A stretch of 64,000 nt of DNA from Actinopolymorpha singaporensis (GCF_900104745.1 NZ_LT629732.1:3955981-4019980), one strand, 5' to 3'. Shown: positions 54,490 through 64,000, numbered from the stretch's first letter. Notes: a model not told the origin generated them from the letters alone. Translations and numbers: made by a program.

Positions 54490-55818
54490 TCAGGATTCCT
54501 GCTCGTTGCCGGGTTCCGTCGGGGACTTGCGGAAGAAGACGTTACGAATCTCGTCGCTGGCCTGGTCCAGCGTATGCATGGTCGTCATGAGATTTCTTTT
54601 CAGTTGGGGTTCGGCTGCGAGATCGTGACTGGTCACCAACTGGAGGCCGGCGGCGTACAGCCTCTGGAGCATGGTGTCACCGACCTCTCTGGCGAGCCGG
54701 TCACGTTCCTGGAGCGCGACCAACTGGTCGTGGCAATCCTGGCTGCGGATGCGGTACAGCGCCAGTGCAGCCAGGTCGGCGAAAGTTTGGACCTGCTCGG
54801 CCTCGGTGAAGGCGTCCTGCTCATGTGGTGAGTTCCTTCGCCATCCGGCGAAGAGGACACCGAGAACCTCTCCGTCGACAGCCATCGGCATCAACATGCC
54901 AAGTCCCACAGCGGCGAACTCCGACGACCACTGGGCAGGAGGATCGTACCCCTGCTGACGGGTGTAGTCCTTGCTCACAATGGCTTCGCCCGAGTCGAGC
55001 ACGGCTGCTACCAGCCCCTGCCGGGGCAGTCGCATATCTGGCGGCGCGGCCGTTTCCAGGCCCTCGAAGATGACGGACGCGACATTGGTGGTATCGCCGG
55101 CGTCCGCGATTATCACGCCGACGATGTCCGCGCCGGAGGCTTGCTGCAGTCGCTTACTTACCGTATGCATCGCGTGGTCGCGGTCGACGTCGGTGAGCAG
55201 GAGTCGCGCCAACTGTCCTGCGGCTTCGAGCCAGAGGTCGCTTCGTGCGTGTTGCTGCTGGATGCGTACGCGCTGGAGGACTGCAGCTGCGTGGGTGGCG
55301 AACATTTGCACGTCGTCGACCTCACTCCTCGCCGCTCGTTCAGCGTCCGATCCGCGGCGCCAAACAACTACCAACGCACCGAGGGACTCGCCCGACGCGA
55401 CCAGGGGAATCGCCATTCCCATACCGACGTCGGTCATGGCTTTGCGCCACTCGGCCGGCGGGTCGTAGCGTTCGTCTGCAGGTAGGTCTGCCACGATGAG
55501 TGGCGTCTGCGTGTCGATAGCCACGGCCAGGAGTCCGCGACGAGGACTGCGTACACCCACCCAATGAGCCATGTCGATCCCGCCGACTGCTTCGCAGACA
55601 AGCGTCTTCGGATCACCGTGGTCGACCAAGGCGACAATTGCCGCTTCTGCGCCGGAGATCGCCGCCAGACGCTCGCTCACCACGCCCATGGCATGATGTA
55701 GGCCAACTTCGTCAAGCAGGATCTGCGCCAGTTCGTGCGCACCAGCAAGCCAACGCCGTCTCCGCTCGTGCGACGCCTGGCAACCGTTGTCGTTGGATCC
55801 ACGTACGCGACCAAACAC
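54490..55818 (-). CDS. GAF-GAF sensor with degenerate histidine-kinase module
   Basis: GTG 55818 (VFGRVRGSNDNGCQAS) is the likeliest start but the site is weak. Two GAF domains follow, about residues 25-190 and 195-365 (MGVVSERLAAISGAEAAIVA; GVRSPRRGLLAVAIDTQTPL; DIVGVIIADAGDTTNVASVI; MPMAVDGEVLGVLFAGWRR). Then comes a HisKA_3-like helix (LQERDRLAREVGDTMLQRLY, ending RNVFF). In DevS-type kinases this helix has R-D-L-H-D; here H is G, and no HATPase domain follows before the stop. It looks like a former DosS/DevS-type kinase reduced to a sensor or dimeriser. Confidence 0.75.
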   Translation of the reverse strand: MFGRVRGSNDNGCQASHERRRRWLAGAHELAQILLDEVGLHHAMGVVSERLAAISGAEAAIVALVDHGDPKTLVCEAVGGIDMAHWVGVRSPRRGLLAVAIDTQTPLIVADLPADERYDPPAEWRKAMTDVGMGMAIPLVASGESLGALVVVWRRGSDAERAARSEVDDVQMFATHAAAVLQRVRIQQQHARSDLWLEAAGQLARLLLTDVDRDHAMHTVSKRLQQASGADIVGVIIADAGDTTNVASVIFEGLETAAPPDMRLPRQGLVAAVLDSGEAIVSKDYTRQQGYDPPAQWSSEFAAVGLGMLMPMAVDGEVLGVLFAGWRRNSPHEQDAFTEAEQVQTFADLAALALYRIRSQDCHDQLVALQERDRLAREVGDTMLQRLYAAGLQLVTSHDLAAEPQLKRNLMTTMHTLDQASDEIRNVFFRKSPTEPGNEQES

Positions 55819-56750
55819 CACCCAAACACCCCTAGACCGGCGTAACCACCACGTGTCACATCCTCGATCACGGCTGCAGCGAGATTTCCAGCCTAGTCGG
55901 GCGTCAGGTATTCGGTACCGGGCCGCGGCGCGGGACGGAGGGTGGTTATGCCGCCAAGGATCGAGGCAGGCAGGCGCTCCATGGCCGCCGCCGGTTGGCC
56001 GTAGCGCACTGGACGTGTGGCCAGCTACCGCTCGTCCGCTGGCGCGTGGTCGGCCCTCCAGCGTGCGCTGGGAGATTCTCGGCAGTGGACCAGCGGGACC
56101 AGAACAAACAGATCTCCGCCTGCAGTTCACGGACGGACGTTCGGCCCCACCGCCGGTTGTCGTGATCCCCTCCTGGCTTCGTGGCGAGGCGGCCAGCGTG
56201 GTCGGTAGTGCGTGTTCCTCGCCCCCGAGGTCTTCCGGTTGACCCCGCCTTCCTCTCGCCGTACAACTCGTCGGACCACCCGCCGGCGAGTCCGTACTCC
56301 TACGCCTGGCCGCGCACTAGGAGGACGCCTGTGGCTGGTTGCGCCGGCACGGCGACCACCTTCTGGTCGACCTGCACGTTGTCCCTGACGCGCATCGTGG
56401 CTGACTCCTGCAAGTGAGGGTTGACGCCGAACGCAGGCCATGATGACTCACGATTGATCATCCTGTCCGGAGAATCCGCAAACTGCCCCGCCATCGAGGA
56501 TTGGCGCGATCCCTTACACAGAAGGGATCGCTCACCCGTGTCCGAGCCCCTGTCCGTTTGACGTTGGTTTGACGGGGCTCCGAAATTTGATCTTGACGGC
56601 GGGGCGCCTTGCTGGAAATCTCTTGGCACGTCGCTTCTGCGACGCGACTGGGGGGATTCTCATGCACTGCTCTCGGCGTACCCGTGTGCCCATTTGCCGT
56701 CGGCTCCACAGCCCTTCCCGACGTGGACCGGGTGCTCACCAGGTGCGCTC
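55819..56750. other. 932-nt gap upstream of DUF6603 gene
   Basis: No coding sequence with a recognised motif on either strand; the region is more AT-rich than average between 56400 and 56700. It separates divergent genes and must hold the promoter for the DUF6603 pair. Confidence 0.35.
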
Positions 56751-59700
56751 ATGACGGGGAACTGGGCGCCACTCCTGCGGGAGCTGCGGCTGTTCGTGTC
56801 ACCGATCGCCGACGCGACCGACGTCACCGGCCTCGCGGTGCGGCTCGGTTGGAACCTCGACGCGGCGACCGGGCTTCCGATCACTCGGATCGAAGCGATG
56901 CTCGCGGCCGGGGCGGACGCCGCGGAAGAGCTGCTCGCGCTGCTGACCGCGCCGGAGTTCGAACTCGCCGACGTCGCTTCGGCGCTTCCGGTGGTGGGCC
57001 GAACCGTCGAGGCGGTCCGCGCGGTGGCCGCGGACTGGCATCCCCCGGCGAACCTGCCCCTCGACCTGATGGAGAAGTTCGCCGACGACCTGCTCAACCA
57101 TCTCGTCTCGACCTGGCTGGACCAGCATCACCCGCGTGTCGCGGACTTGCTGGCGGTGGCGGGACTCTACGTTCCCGCGCGGCTGGCGGCCGCGGAGGCG
57201 CCGATCACCACTTCCGGTGGCACGGTGATCCGGGGCCCCGGTCCACGCGGCCATCTGGACACCGCACTGCTCGAGGCGTTCCTCCGCAATCCGGTGCGCG
57301 CACTGCGCGATCGCTACGACACGGCGTCGGCCGACCTCACCGCCCGGCTGGACAGCCTGGCGCGGTTGTTGCTGCCGATGCTGGCCGACTGGCTGTGCGG
57401 ACTGGGGCTGGACGCGGCGAACGACCTGGCCGGCGAACTCGCCGCAGCTCTACCGGCCGACCAGCGTGCGCTGACCCACCGGATGCTCCGGGTGGGGGTG
57501 CCGGTGAGCCCCTACCATCAAGGGGAGATCCTGCCCGTTGCCGACTCCTACACTGGCGGGGATCTGGGCGCCGGGGCCGTCTTCGTGCTGACGGGCGAGG
57601 ACCTCGGCCGGCTGGCTCTCGCGGTGGAGGCCTTCGGCACCTGGTCGGGTAGTTGGCAGGTCGGCGCCTGGGAGCTCGTCGCGGAGGTGGGAGCGCTCGC
57701 GCCGGGCCTGGTCGTTTCCGCCGACGGTGCCCACCTCGCCGACGGGTCCGGTCGACCGGAGGTCCTCGTCCGGTTCGGCCTCACCAGGGTGGGAGCGGCG
57801 AACACCGACGGCCAGGTCGGTGGTGGCGAGGTCGGCGTCTCGGCAGCCCTCGCGCTGCCCGCGGAGAAGGGGACTCGGGTCGAGATCGGCGGTGCCGGAC
57901 TGTCCGTCTCCCTCGTAGCCGGCCCGACCTCGACCGTTCTCGACGTCGCGCTGTCCTCCGGGCCCTCTGCGCTCGTGGTCGAGCCCGGGGACGGCGACTC
58001 CTTCCTCGCGAAAGTACTTCCTGACAAGGGGATGCGGGTTCCCTTCGACGTCACCGTGGGATGGAACTCCGGCAAGGGCCTACGGGTCACCGGCAGCGCC
58101 GGGAGCGGTGGACACGGCGGTGGCCTGGCCGTGTCCCTCCCGGTGCACCTGACGCTCGGACCGCTGCAGGTCGACGTACTCGACCTGGCGCTGCCGACGT
58201 CGGCGGACGGGCTCGCGGTGAGCGGTGCCGGTACGTTCCGCGTGCAGCTGGGACCGGTCACCGCTGCCGTGCAGCGCACGGGCGTGGAGGCGTCCCTGCG
58301 TTTTCCCGAAGGGGGCGGCAACCTCGGGCCGGCCGAACTCGAACTGGCGTTCAAGCCACCGGCCGGCATCGCGCTGGCGATCCAGGCGGGTCCGGTCGTC
58401 GGCGGCGGCTACCTGTTCTTCGACCCGGCGAAGGAGGAGTACGCCGGCGCGCTCCAGCTGGAGCTGGAGGGCATCGGCCTGAAGGCCGTCGGACTGCTCA
58501 CCACCCGGATGCCCGACGGGTCGGAGGGCTTCTCGCTGCTCGTCATCGTCGCCGCGGAGTTCACGCCGATCCAGCTCGGTTTCGGCTTCACCCTCAACGG
58601 TGTCGGCGGCCTGCTCGGCATCAACAGGTCGGTCGCCGTGGAAGCCCTGCGGGCGGGCATCCGCACCGGTGCGCTGGACTCGGTCCTGTTTCCTGCGGAC
58701 CCGGTGGCCCGCGCCACCGAGATCGTCGCCACTCTCGGCACGGTGTTCCCGCCGACGCCGAACCGGCACGTGGTCGGGCCGATGGCACGGATCGGGTGGG
58801 GTACGCCGACCCTGCTCACGCTCGACATCGGGCTCCTGCTGGAGCTTCCCACCCCCGTCCGGCTCGCGCTCCTGGGGCGGCTGCGGATGGCGCTGCCCAC
58901 CGAAGAGGCCGCGGTGGTCGTCGTCAACATGGACGTCCTCGGGCTGATCGACTTCGACCGTGGCGAGGCGTCGGTGGACGCCACGTTGTACGACTCGCGG
59001 ATCGCGGCGTTCGCGTTGAGCGGCGACATGGCGATGCGGGCCCGGTGGCTCGACCGGCCGACGTTCGCGCTGTCGGCGGGCGGGTTCAACCCGCGCTTCC
59101 AGCCACCGCCCGGCTTCCCTGCCCTGCGTCGGCTCACGCTGTCGCTGATGACCGGCGACAACCCGCGAATCCGGTTGGAGTCGTACCTCGCGCTCACCTC
59201 GAACACGGTGCAGTTCGGCGCCCGGCTGGAGCTTTACGCGGCGGCGCTCGGCTTCAGCGTGGAGGGGATGCTGTACTTCGACGCCCTGGTGCAACTGGAC
59301 CCGTTCGGCTTCGTCGCCGACATGGGGGGTGCGCTCGCCCTCAAACGGGGCGACACGACCCTGATGGCGGTCCGAGTCGACGTCACCCTCTCCGGGCCGG
59401 CCCCGTGGCACGCGCGTGGCCGGGCCACGTTCGAGATCCTCTTCTTCAGCGGGGAGATCTCCTTCGACCAGCGGTTCGGGCAGCCCGCACCGGCGGTCGC
59501 ACCGGCCCCCGTCGACGTCGCCGGGCGAGTGGAGGCGGCGCTGGCGGACAGCCGGAACTGGACGGCGCAGCTGCCTGGCGCGGGTCGTTCGGTCGTGTCC
59601 CTGCGGCAGGTGGCCGCCCCGGACGGGACGCTGCTGGCGCACCCGCTCGGCGGTCTCTCGGTCACCCAGCGCGTCGCACCGCTCGGGCTCGCCCTGGAGC

Positions 59701-60329
59701 GGTTCGGCGCAGCGCCGGTGACCGGCCACCGGCCTCTGCGGATCGAGAGCGTCCGTATCGACGACGGCGATCCGCTGGATGCCGTGGGCACGTCCGAGCA
59801 CTTCGCGGTGGCGCAGTTCCTCGACCTGAGCGACGACGAGAAGCTCTCGCGACCGTCCTTCCAGCTCTTCGACGCCGGGCGGGCGGTGACCGCGGACCTG
59901 ACCGACCGCGACCACGGCTGCCTGATCGAGGCGCCGCCCGAGTACGAGGAGAAGGTCGTGGTCGGTGCGCCGGGCCAGGCTGTCGCGTCGGCGAACGACC
60001 GGGACGGACTGCGCGCGGCACCGGCGGAGATGGCGGCGGAGATGGCACCGGCGGATCTGGCAGCGCCAGACCGCTCGGCAGCGGTCGCCGCACGTCGGGA
60101 GCGAACAGCCCTGCTGGCCCGCGTCGGTGTGGGCCCGGCTGCCCGGGCCGGCACCCGTACGACCGGGCGCACCCGCTTCGCGGAACCGAAGCGCCGGCTG
60201 GTCGTCCGCGACACGGGTGCGAGCAACACCACGACGGACGGCACCGGGGCGGAAGGCGCGCGGACGTCCGGCCGCCGCCGGCCCCGCGGGGCAGTCCAGC
60301 AGGAACGGATGACGGGGGCGAAAGCATGA
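56751..60329 (+). CDS. DUF6603-type giant protein
   Basis: ATG 56751 (MTGNWAPLLRELRLFVSPI) is preceded by AGGTG. The 1192-residue product has a helical N-terminal third (about 1-330). A long beta-rich middle follows (about 350-940) with FDVTVGWNSGKGLRVTGSAG, YLFFDPAKEEYAGALQLELE and FGFTLNGVGGLLGINRSVAV; the last is the DUF6603 signature. A Ser/Ala/Arg-rich tail from about 1060 is probably disordered. There is no signal peptide or transmembrane helix. Beta-helix or beta-sandwich structure is likely. Role unknown. Its TGA overlaps the next ATG by 4 nt. Confidence 0.75.
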   Translation: MTGNWAPLLRELRLFVSPIADATDVTGLAVRLGWNLDAATGLPITRIEAMLAAGADAAEELLALLTAPEFELADVASALPVVGRTVEAVRAVAADWHPPANLPLDLMEKFADDLLNHLVSTWLDQHHPRVADLLAVAGLYVPARLAAAEAPITTSGGTVIRGPGPRGHLDTALLEAFLRNPVRALRDRYDTASADLTARLDSLARLLLPMLADWLCGLGLDAANDLAGELAAALPADQRALTHRMLRVGVPVSPYHQGEILPVADSYTGGDLGAGAVFVLTGEDLGRLALAVEAFGTWSGSWQVGAWELVAEVGALAPGLVVSADGAHLADGSGRPEVLVRFGLTRVGAANTDGQVGGGEVGVSAALALPAEKGTRVEIGGAGLSVSLVAGPTSTVLDVALSSGPSALVVEPGDGDSFLAKVLPDKGMRVPFDVTVGWNSGKGLRVTGSAGSGGHGGGLAVSLPVHLTLGPLQVDVLDLALPTSADGLAVSGAGTFRVQLGPVTAAVQRTGVEASLRFPEGGGNLGPAELELAFKPPAGIALAIQAGPVVGGGYLFFDPAKEEYAGALQLELEGIGLKAVGLLTTRMPDGSEGFSLLVIVAAEFTPIQLGFGFTLNGVGGLLGINRSVAVEALRAGIRTGALDSVLFPADPVARATEIVATLGTVFPPTPNRHVVGPMARIGWGTPTLLTLDIGLLLELPTPVRLALLGRLRMALPTEEAAVVVVNMDVLGLIDFDRGEASVDATLYDSRIAAFALSGDMAMRARWLDRPTFALSAGGFNPRFQPPPGFPALRRLTLSLMTGDNPRIRLESYLALTSNTVQFGARLELYAAALGFSVEGMLYFDALVQLDPFGFVADMGGALALKRGDTTLMAVRVDVTLSGPAPWHARGRATFEILFFSGEISFDQRFGQPAPAVAPAPVDVAGRVEAALADSRNWTAQLPGAGRSVVSLRQVAAPDGTLLAHPLGGLSVTQRVAPLGLALERFGAAPVTGHRPLRIESVRIDDGDPLDAVGTSEHFAVAQFLDLSDDEKLSRPSFQLFDAGRAVTADLTDRDHGCLIEAPPEYEEKVVVGAPGQAVASANDRDGLRAAPAEMAAEMAPADLAAPDRSAAVAARRERTALLARVGVGPAARAGTRTTGRTRFAEPKRRLVVRDTGASNTTTDGTGAEGARTSGRRRPRGAVQQERMTGAKA

Positions 60330-63300
60330 GCGGCCTGACATTCCTCTCGTGGGTACGCGAGGGGCTCGGGGCCAGCGGTTCGGGTACCGATCCGCTTACC
60401 GGCTCGCTACCGGCGCGGGGAACCGTGACGGTGAAGGTCCGGATCAACGACCGGCCGGAAGTGGAAGTGCCGACCCGGCTCTACGGGCCCGGTGACGTCG
60501 CCGGCATAGACCCGCGGCAGGTGCTGCGGACCGACCCACCGGCCGGCACGGACGGGTTCGAGCCGCACCTGTTCGCCCAGGTGGAGTTCGACCGGCCGGA
60601 CCTGCCGTGGATGTTCAGCCCGGCCGCGCCCACCGGCGAGCAGCGGCTGCGTCCGTGGCTGGTGTTGGTCGTGGTCGAAGCCGACCGCGCCACCGTCGTA
60701 CCCGACCCGAAGGGCGGACTTCCGCGGCTCGTCTGCGCGCCGGAGGACCTGCCCGACCTGTCGGAGTCGTGGGCCTGGGCGCACGCGCAGGTGGTCACCG
60801 ACGGGGACCTGAACGACGCGACCGTCGACGGACTGCTCGCCGAAGCACCAGAGCGAACGCTGTCCCGGCTGGTGTGCCCCAAGCGGCTCGACCCCCACGT
60901 CGCCTATGTCGCCGCGGTGGTGCCCGCGTTCGAGGCCGGCCGGCTCGCCGGGATCGGCGAACCCGTCGAGGGACCCGACGCGACCGAACTCCGCCCAGCC
61001 TGGCCGCCGGTGTCCGCGCAGGCGGACTGGGCGCTCCCGGCGTACCACCATTGGACGTTCGTCACCGGCGAACGCGGTGACTTCGAGTCGCTGGTCGGGC
61101 GGCTCGTGCCGCGCGCCCTACCCGGGAAGATCGGTGTGCGGGAACTCGACGCAGGCTCCGCGGGTTCGGGGCTGCCGGAGTTGCCCGCAGGTGATCCCCA
61201 CCGAGTCGTGGATTTCGAGGGGCCGCTGCGATCCGTGGGCACCCGGCCGCGGACGTGGGACGAGAACACCCGGCGCGCGTTCGAATCGGCGTACGACCGG
61301 TTGCTGCCGACCGCGGCTGACCGGCTCTCCCCGCCGACCTACGGGGACCAGATGGCAGGCCGTTCTGGCGTACCCGGCGACGGTCAGCCGCCCCGGTGGC
61401 TGCGTGACCTGAACGTCGACCCTCGACACCGTGCTGCCGCCGCACTCGGCGCGGAGGTCGTCCGCCGTCACCAGGAGGACCTCGTCTCCGCCGCCTGGGA
61501 CCAGGCGGCGGAGATCCGCCAGGCGAACGAGGCCCTGCGCCAGGGACAACTGGCCCGCGAACTCAGCGACAGCATCTACCGCCGTCGCCTGGGCGTCACC
61601 GCGAACCCCGCCGACGGGCTGGACGACCCTCACCTGCTCCAGGTCGCCGCGCCCGCACGGCACGACGTCGAGGTCGGCGACGCGACCGTCGGCGACGAGC
61701 TGACCGGCAACCGCGAGGCCGAGGCCGCGGTGTCGCCGGCGTTCCGTCGGCTCAGCCGCCCCGGCGGTCCGGTCGACCGGCGTACGCCGGCGGAGTCCGG
61801 CGACCTCGGGACCACCGCTCTGCAGGCGCTTGCCAGCCGGGACGTCACCGCGACTCCGGCGCTTCGTACACCACCCGGCCTCCTGGGATTCGAGGACTTC
61901 TCCGACGGCGAGACGTTCGACCACCTGCGTGGGGAACGCCTGACGCCGCGGTGGTGGGAGCAGGATCCGCAGCTCCCGCGCGACGAGCCGGGCGAATACT
62001 CGCCGCCGCTGACCCAGGTCGGCGCACCCATGGGCGGACGCGTCTTCGTCGTCACCGTGGACGGCCGGCTGATGTCGCGGGTGGAGAACGACGTGCACGT
62101 CGGCTGGGTGGACCACGGCCGGCCGCCAGACGCCACCATCAACTCAGACCCTGTGGGCGTCCGCGACCTGCACACGTTCGTGACCGGCGGCAACGGCGCC
62201 CTCTACGAGTGCGGCTGGGACGGCGAACGCTGGCACTGGATCTCCCACGGCACACCGCCCGGCACCACGATCGGTTGGGGGTTCGGGCCCGCCACCAGCG
62301 CGTGGGACTCCCGGCCCGTCAGCGGCGGGCTGGCGCAGACCGGGACGTTCGACAGCGTGTGGTGCGTCGGCACCAACGGTGTGCTGTACGAGCGCAAGGC
62401 CGCCGGTGGCGGCTGGGTCTGGGTGACCCACGGCACGCCGCCGGGCACCCTGTGCCAGAGCACCCCGTCCGTGCTCAGCTGGTGGCGGCTCGCCCTCAGG
62501 GACTCCGAGGGCAGGCTGCAGGAGTACCGCAACTCCGGCAACGGCTGGGTGTGGACGAGCCACGGCAAGCCGTCGACGTACGTCTGGGTCACCGGCAGGA
62601 TCGCCGAGTTCGGCGCCTACCTCGCCGCGATGGCCACCGACGGGAAGCTCTACCTGACGATGCGGGTCATCCTGATGGGTGACATGTGGATCGCGCAGTC
62701 GCCGCCGCAGACCCCGGGGGTGTTGCTCGGACGGGCGCCCGACGGTTCGCTCCTGGTCAAGTCCACCGCGCAGACCATCATGGCGTGGTCCCCGAGTGGG
62801 GGCTGGCAGACACCGAGCGGGCCGCCGCCGACCGACCCCGCGTGGGGCTTGCGGGCGGTCGTCGCCGGCGCCGACGTGTACGGCGTCGGCCAGTCCAGGC
62901 TGGTACGTCTGCTCCGGGGCGGCGCACCCACCTGGCAGGACCTCGGCCAGCCCGTGTTCGGCGGGCGTGGCAACCCCGACGTCAGTCCGTTCTCGCACAT
63001 CCGGTGGCGGCCGCGGCTCGGCTTCATGTCCAACCTCGTGGTCGGGCACGTCGACAACCCTGGCGGCGTCAACGCGGCGTACGTGCGGTTCGGCCGCGAC
63101 GTCGGCTTCGACGGCGAGGTACGCGGCGGGTGGGAGATGAAGCCGACGCTGCCCCACCGCGTCGGGGACCCCACGCAGGGCTTCGCGCTCGCGGTCGCCG
63201 ACCTCGACGGGAACTCCGGGCGTCCGGACCTGCTGCAGTTCTGGATCGAGGAGATCCCGGGTTACGGCAACTTCGGCAAGTGGCGGATCGGCCGCAACCT

Positions 63301-64000
63301 CGACGCTGCCGGGAATCCCGCCTCCTGGACCGACGAGCGCCGGATGCCGACGCCGATGTCGACGTTCTACGCCCCCAGCGGCGCGCTGAGCATCAGCTAC
63401 CGCGTGGAGAACGGCACGGCCACCCTTGCCGACCTTGACGGCGACGGACGGCAGGAACTCGTCGTCGTCTACGTCAGCGGCGCGCCGGCCGACCGCCGCC
63501 TGTATCTGCGGATCGGCTGGCGCATCAACCCCGACTCCGGTGCCGCCGAGGGCGGATGGTCGGAGTCGGTGGAGGTGCCCTGGGAAACCCGTACCGCCGC
63601 GACCGCGCCGCCGGTCGTCGGCATGGGGGTGTCCGTCGACGATCTCAACGGCGACCTTCGCCCAGAACTCACGGTGCTGCTGCTGGAACAGGTCGGCGGG
63701 GCGGTGCGTGCGTCGTACCGGATCGGCTGGCAGCTGAACGCCCGCGGCAAGGTGACCGGCGGCTGGAGCCCGATCAAACAGATCCCCGGCAGCTTCGGCG
63801 CGAGTGTCGCGGGGGCGGGCATCGCGGTCGCCGACGTGAGCGGCTCCGCCCAGCCGGACCTCGTGGTCTTCCACCTGGAGAACCCGGAAATGGAGAACCG
63901 CGCCTACTACCGGATCGGCTGGGACTGCAACGCGGCCGGCGACCCGGCACGGTGGGGCCCGGCCACCCGGATCCAGGCCGACGGCTGGTTCGGCTGGGAG
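60326..64000 (+). CDS. Giant protein with lectin-like beta-propeller and FG-GAP repeats, runs off right edge
   Basis: ATG 60326 lies in ATGA with the DUF6603 stop and has GGGGGCG upstream. At least 1225 codons are open to the edge. Residues 1-400 form a unique N-domain (WLVLVVVEADRATVVPDPKG; DLSESWAWAHAQVV). Residues 560-830 hold repeats like LYECGWDGERWHWISHGTPP and LYERKAAGGGWVWVTHGTPP, resembling PLL/PHL-type seven-bladed lectin propellers. Residues about 950-1225 contain FG-GAP/VCBS blades: ADLDGNSGRPDLLQF, ADLDGDGRQELVVVY, DDLNGDLRPELTVLL and ADVSGSAQPDLVVFH, each paired with RIGW. It probably binds carbohydrate outside or on a particle; no signal peptide is seen. Confidence 0.8.
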   Translation, partial: MSGLTFLSWVREGLGASGSGTDPLTGSLPARGTVTVKVRINDRPEVEVPTRLYGPGDVAGIDPRQVLRTDPPAGTDGFEPHLFAQVEFDRPDLPWMFSPAAPTGEQRLRPWLVLVVVEADRATVVPDPKGGLPRLVCAPEDLPDLSESWAWAHAQVVTDGDLNDATVDGLLAEAPERTLSRLVCPKRLDPHVAYVAAVVPAFEAGRLAGIGEPVEGPDATELRPAWPPVSAQADWALPAYHHWTFVTGERGDFESLVGRLVPRALPGKIGVRELDAGSAGSGLPELPAGDPHRVVDFEGPLRSVGTRPRTWDENTRRAFESAYDRLLPTAADRLSPPTYGDQMAGRSGVPGDGQPPRWLRDLNVDPRHRAAAALGAEVVRRHQEDLVSAAWDQAAEIRQANEALRQGQLARELSDSIYRRRLGVTANPADGLDDPHLLQVAAPARHDVEVGDATVGDELTGNREAEAAVSPAFRRLSRPGGPVDRRTPAESGDLGTTALQALASRDVTATPALRTPPGLLGFEDFSDGETFDHLRGERLTPRWWEQDPQLPRDEPGEYSPPLTQVGAPMGGRVFVVTVDGRLMSRVENDVHVGWVDHGRPPDATINSDPVGVRDLHTFVTGGNGALYECGWDGERWHWISHGTPPGTTIGWGFGPATSAWDSRPVSGGLAQTGTFDSVWCVGTNGVLYERKAAGGGWVWVTHGTPPGTLCQSTPSVLSWWRLALRDSEGRLQEYRNSGNGWVWTSHGKPSTYVWVTGRIAEFGAYLAAMATDGKLYLTMRVILMGDMWIAQSPPQTPGVLLGRAPDGSLLVKSTAQTIMAWSPSGGWQTPSGPPPTDPAWGLRAVVAGADVYGVGQSRLVRLLRGGAPTWQDLGQPVFGGRGNPDVSPFSHIRWRPRLGFMSNLVVGHVDNPGGVNAAYVRFGRDVGFDGEVRGGWEMKPTLPHRVGDPTQGFALAVADLDGNSGRPDLLQFWIEEIPGYGNFGKWRIGRNLDAAGNPASWTDERRMPTPMSTFYAPSGALSISYRVENGTATLADLDGDGRQELVVVYVSGAPADRRLYLRIGWRINPDSGAAEGGWSESVEVPWETRTAATAPPVVGMGVSVDDLNGDLRPELTVLLLEQVGGAVRASYRIGWQLNARGKVTGGWSPIKQIPGSFGASVAGAGIAVADVSGSAQPDLVVFHLENPEMENRAYYRIGWDCNAAGDPARWGPATRIQADGWFGWE

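Noticed and set aside
58080-60341. 753-codon minus-strand frame opposite the DUF6603 gene
   Set aside because: Arg/Asp-rich shadow; the plus frame has family motifs and an ATGA link to the next gene.
62144-63874. 576-codon minus-strand frame opposite the propeller gene
   Set aside because: Shadow; FG-GAP and W-x-W-x-x-HG repeats on the plus strand show the true frame.
1-64000. CRISPR arrays, rRNA genes, replication origin
   Set aside because: No regularly spaced identical repeats with unique spacers, no rRNA-like conserved segments, no DnaA-box cluster seen on reading.

Overview
The window is high-GC DNA with many GTG/TTG starts and strong GGAGG-type ribosome sites. Its gene set is that of a soil actinobacterium: DUF2267, DUF1931, UBP zinc finger, MEDS anti-sigma kinase, bacterioferritin next to an IdeR-like box, and a DnaK-GrpE-DnaJ-CbpM-ClpB operon. 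I cannot name the genus; the lineages that came to mind (Actinopolymorpha, Kribbella, Frankia types) are guesses.

Layout. 1-3.2 kb (minus strand): the N-terminus of an APC permease cut by the left edge, a lactate/malate dehydrogenase-like enzyme, a 5'-truncated sugar porter and an FMN reductase. 3.6-9 kb: a frameshifted FUSC-type transporter, a type II NADH dehydrogenase, an F420/NADP-binding reductase-like protein and a YceI protein. 9.5-14.4 kb is a scrapyard: a 3' half tRNA (possible attachment-site scar), IstB, HemE, glycoside hydrolase and S9 peptidase remnants, around an intact MDR dehydrogenase and an intact bfd-bfr pair. 14.4-24.7 kb: a membrane protein, zinc alcohol/formaldehyde dehydrogenases (two intact, one truncated), a GH26 mannanase divergent from an egghead/mannan-synthase-like GT2, IS110 remnants and a PfpI protein. 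25-41.5 kb is a stress and metabolism island: DUF1931 histone-fold protein, two acetate kinase genes (both broken), a second PfpI protein, zinc-ribbon thioredoxin, phosphoribosyltransferase-erythromycin esterase fusion, DUF2267 proteins, intact FUSC paralogue, Hsp20, aldehyde dehydrogenase and HAD phosphatase. It also holds fossils of clpB, the CRP-TrxR fusion and a small 116-aa protein family.

42-51.8 kb is the best-organised part: dnaK-grpE-dnaJ-(two micro-ORFs)-cbpM-clpB-trx-UBP zinc finger-(cNMP/TrxR-like fusion), all on the plus strand with 1-nt or few-nt junctions. It joins disaggregation chaperones to a thiol-redox module. Between dnaJ and cbpM the gene junction itself has been tandemly duplicated in 92-bp units. 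This leaves a chain of stop-start-overlapped micro-ORFs that all begin MSFALVR. 52-56 kb carries an unknown protein, a MEDS-ATPase anti-sigma-type protein and a GAF-GAF protein with a degenerate kinase module. 56.7-64 kb holds two giant overlapping genes: a DUF6603 protein, and a protein with a lectin-like beta-propeller and FG-GAP repeats that runs off the right edge.

The recurring theme is duplication followed by decay. FUSC, acetate kinase, ClpB, thioredoxin, CRP-TrxR, formaldehyde dehydrogenase, DUF2267 and the 116-aa family each occur two or more times, usually with one copy broken. The strongest candidates for something undescribed are the dnaJ-cbpM junction expansion and the DUF6603/propeller pair.
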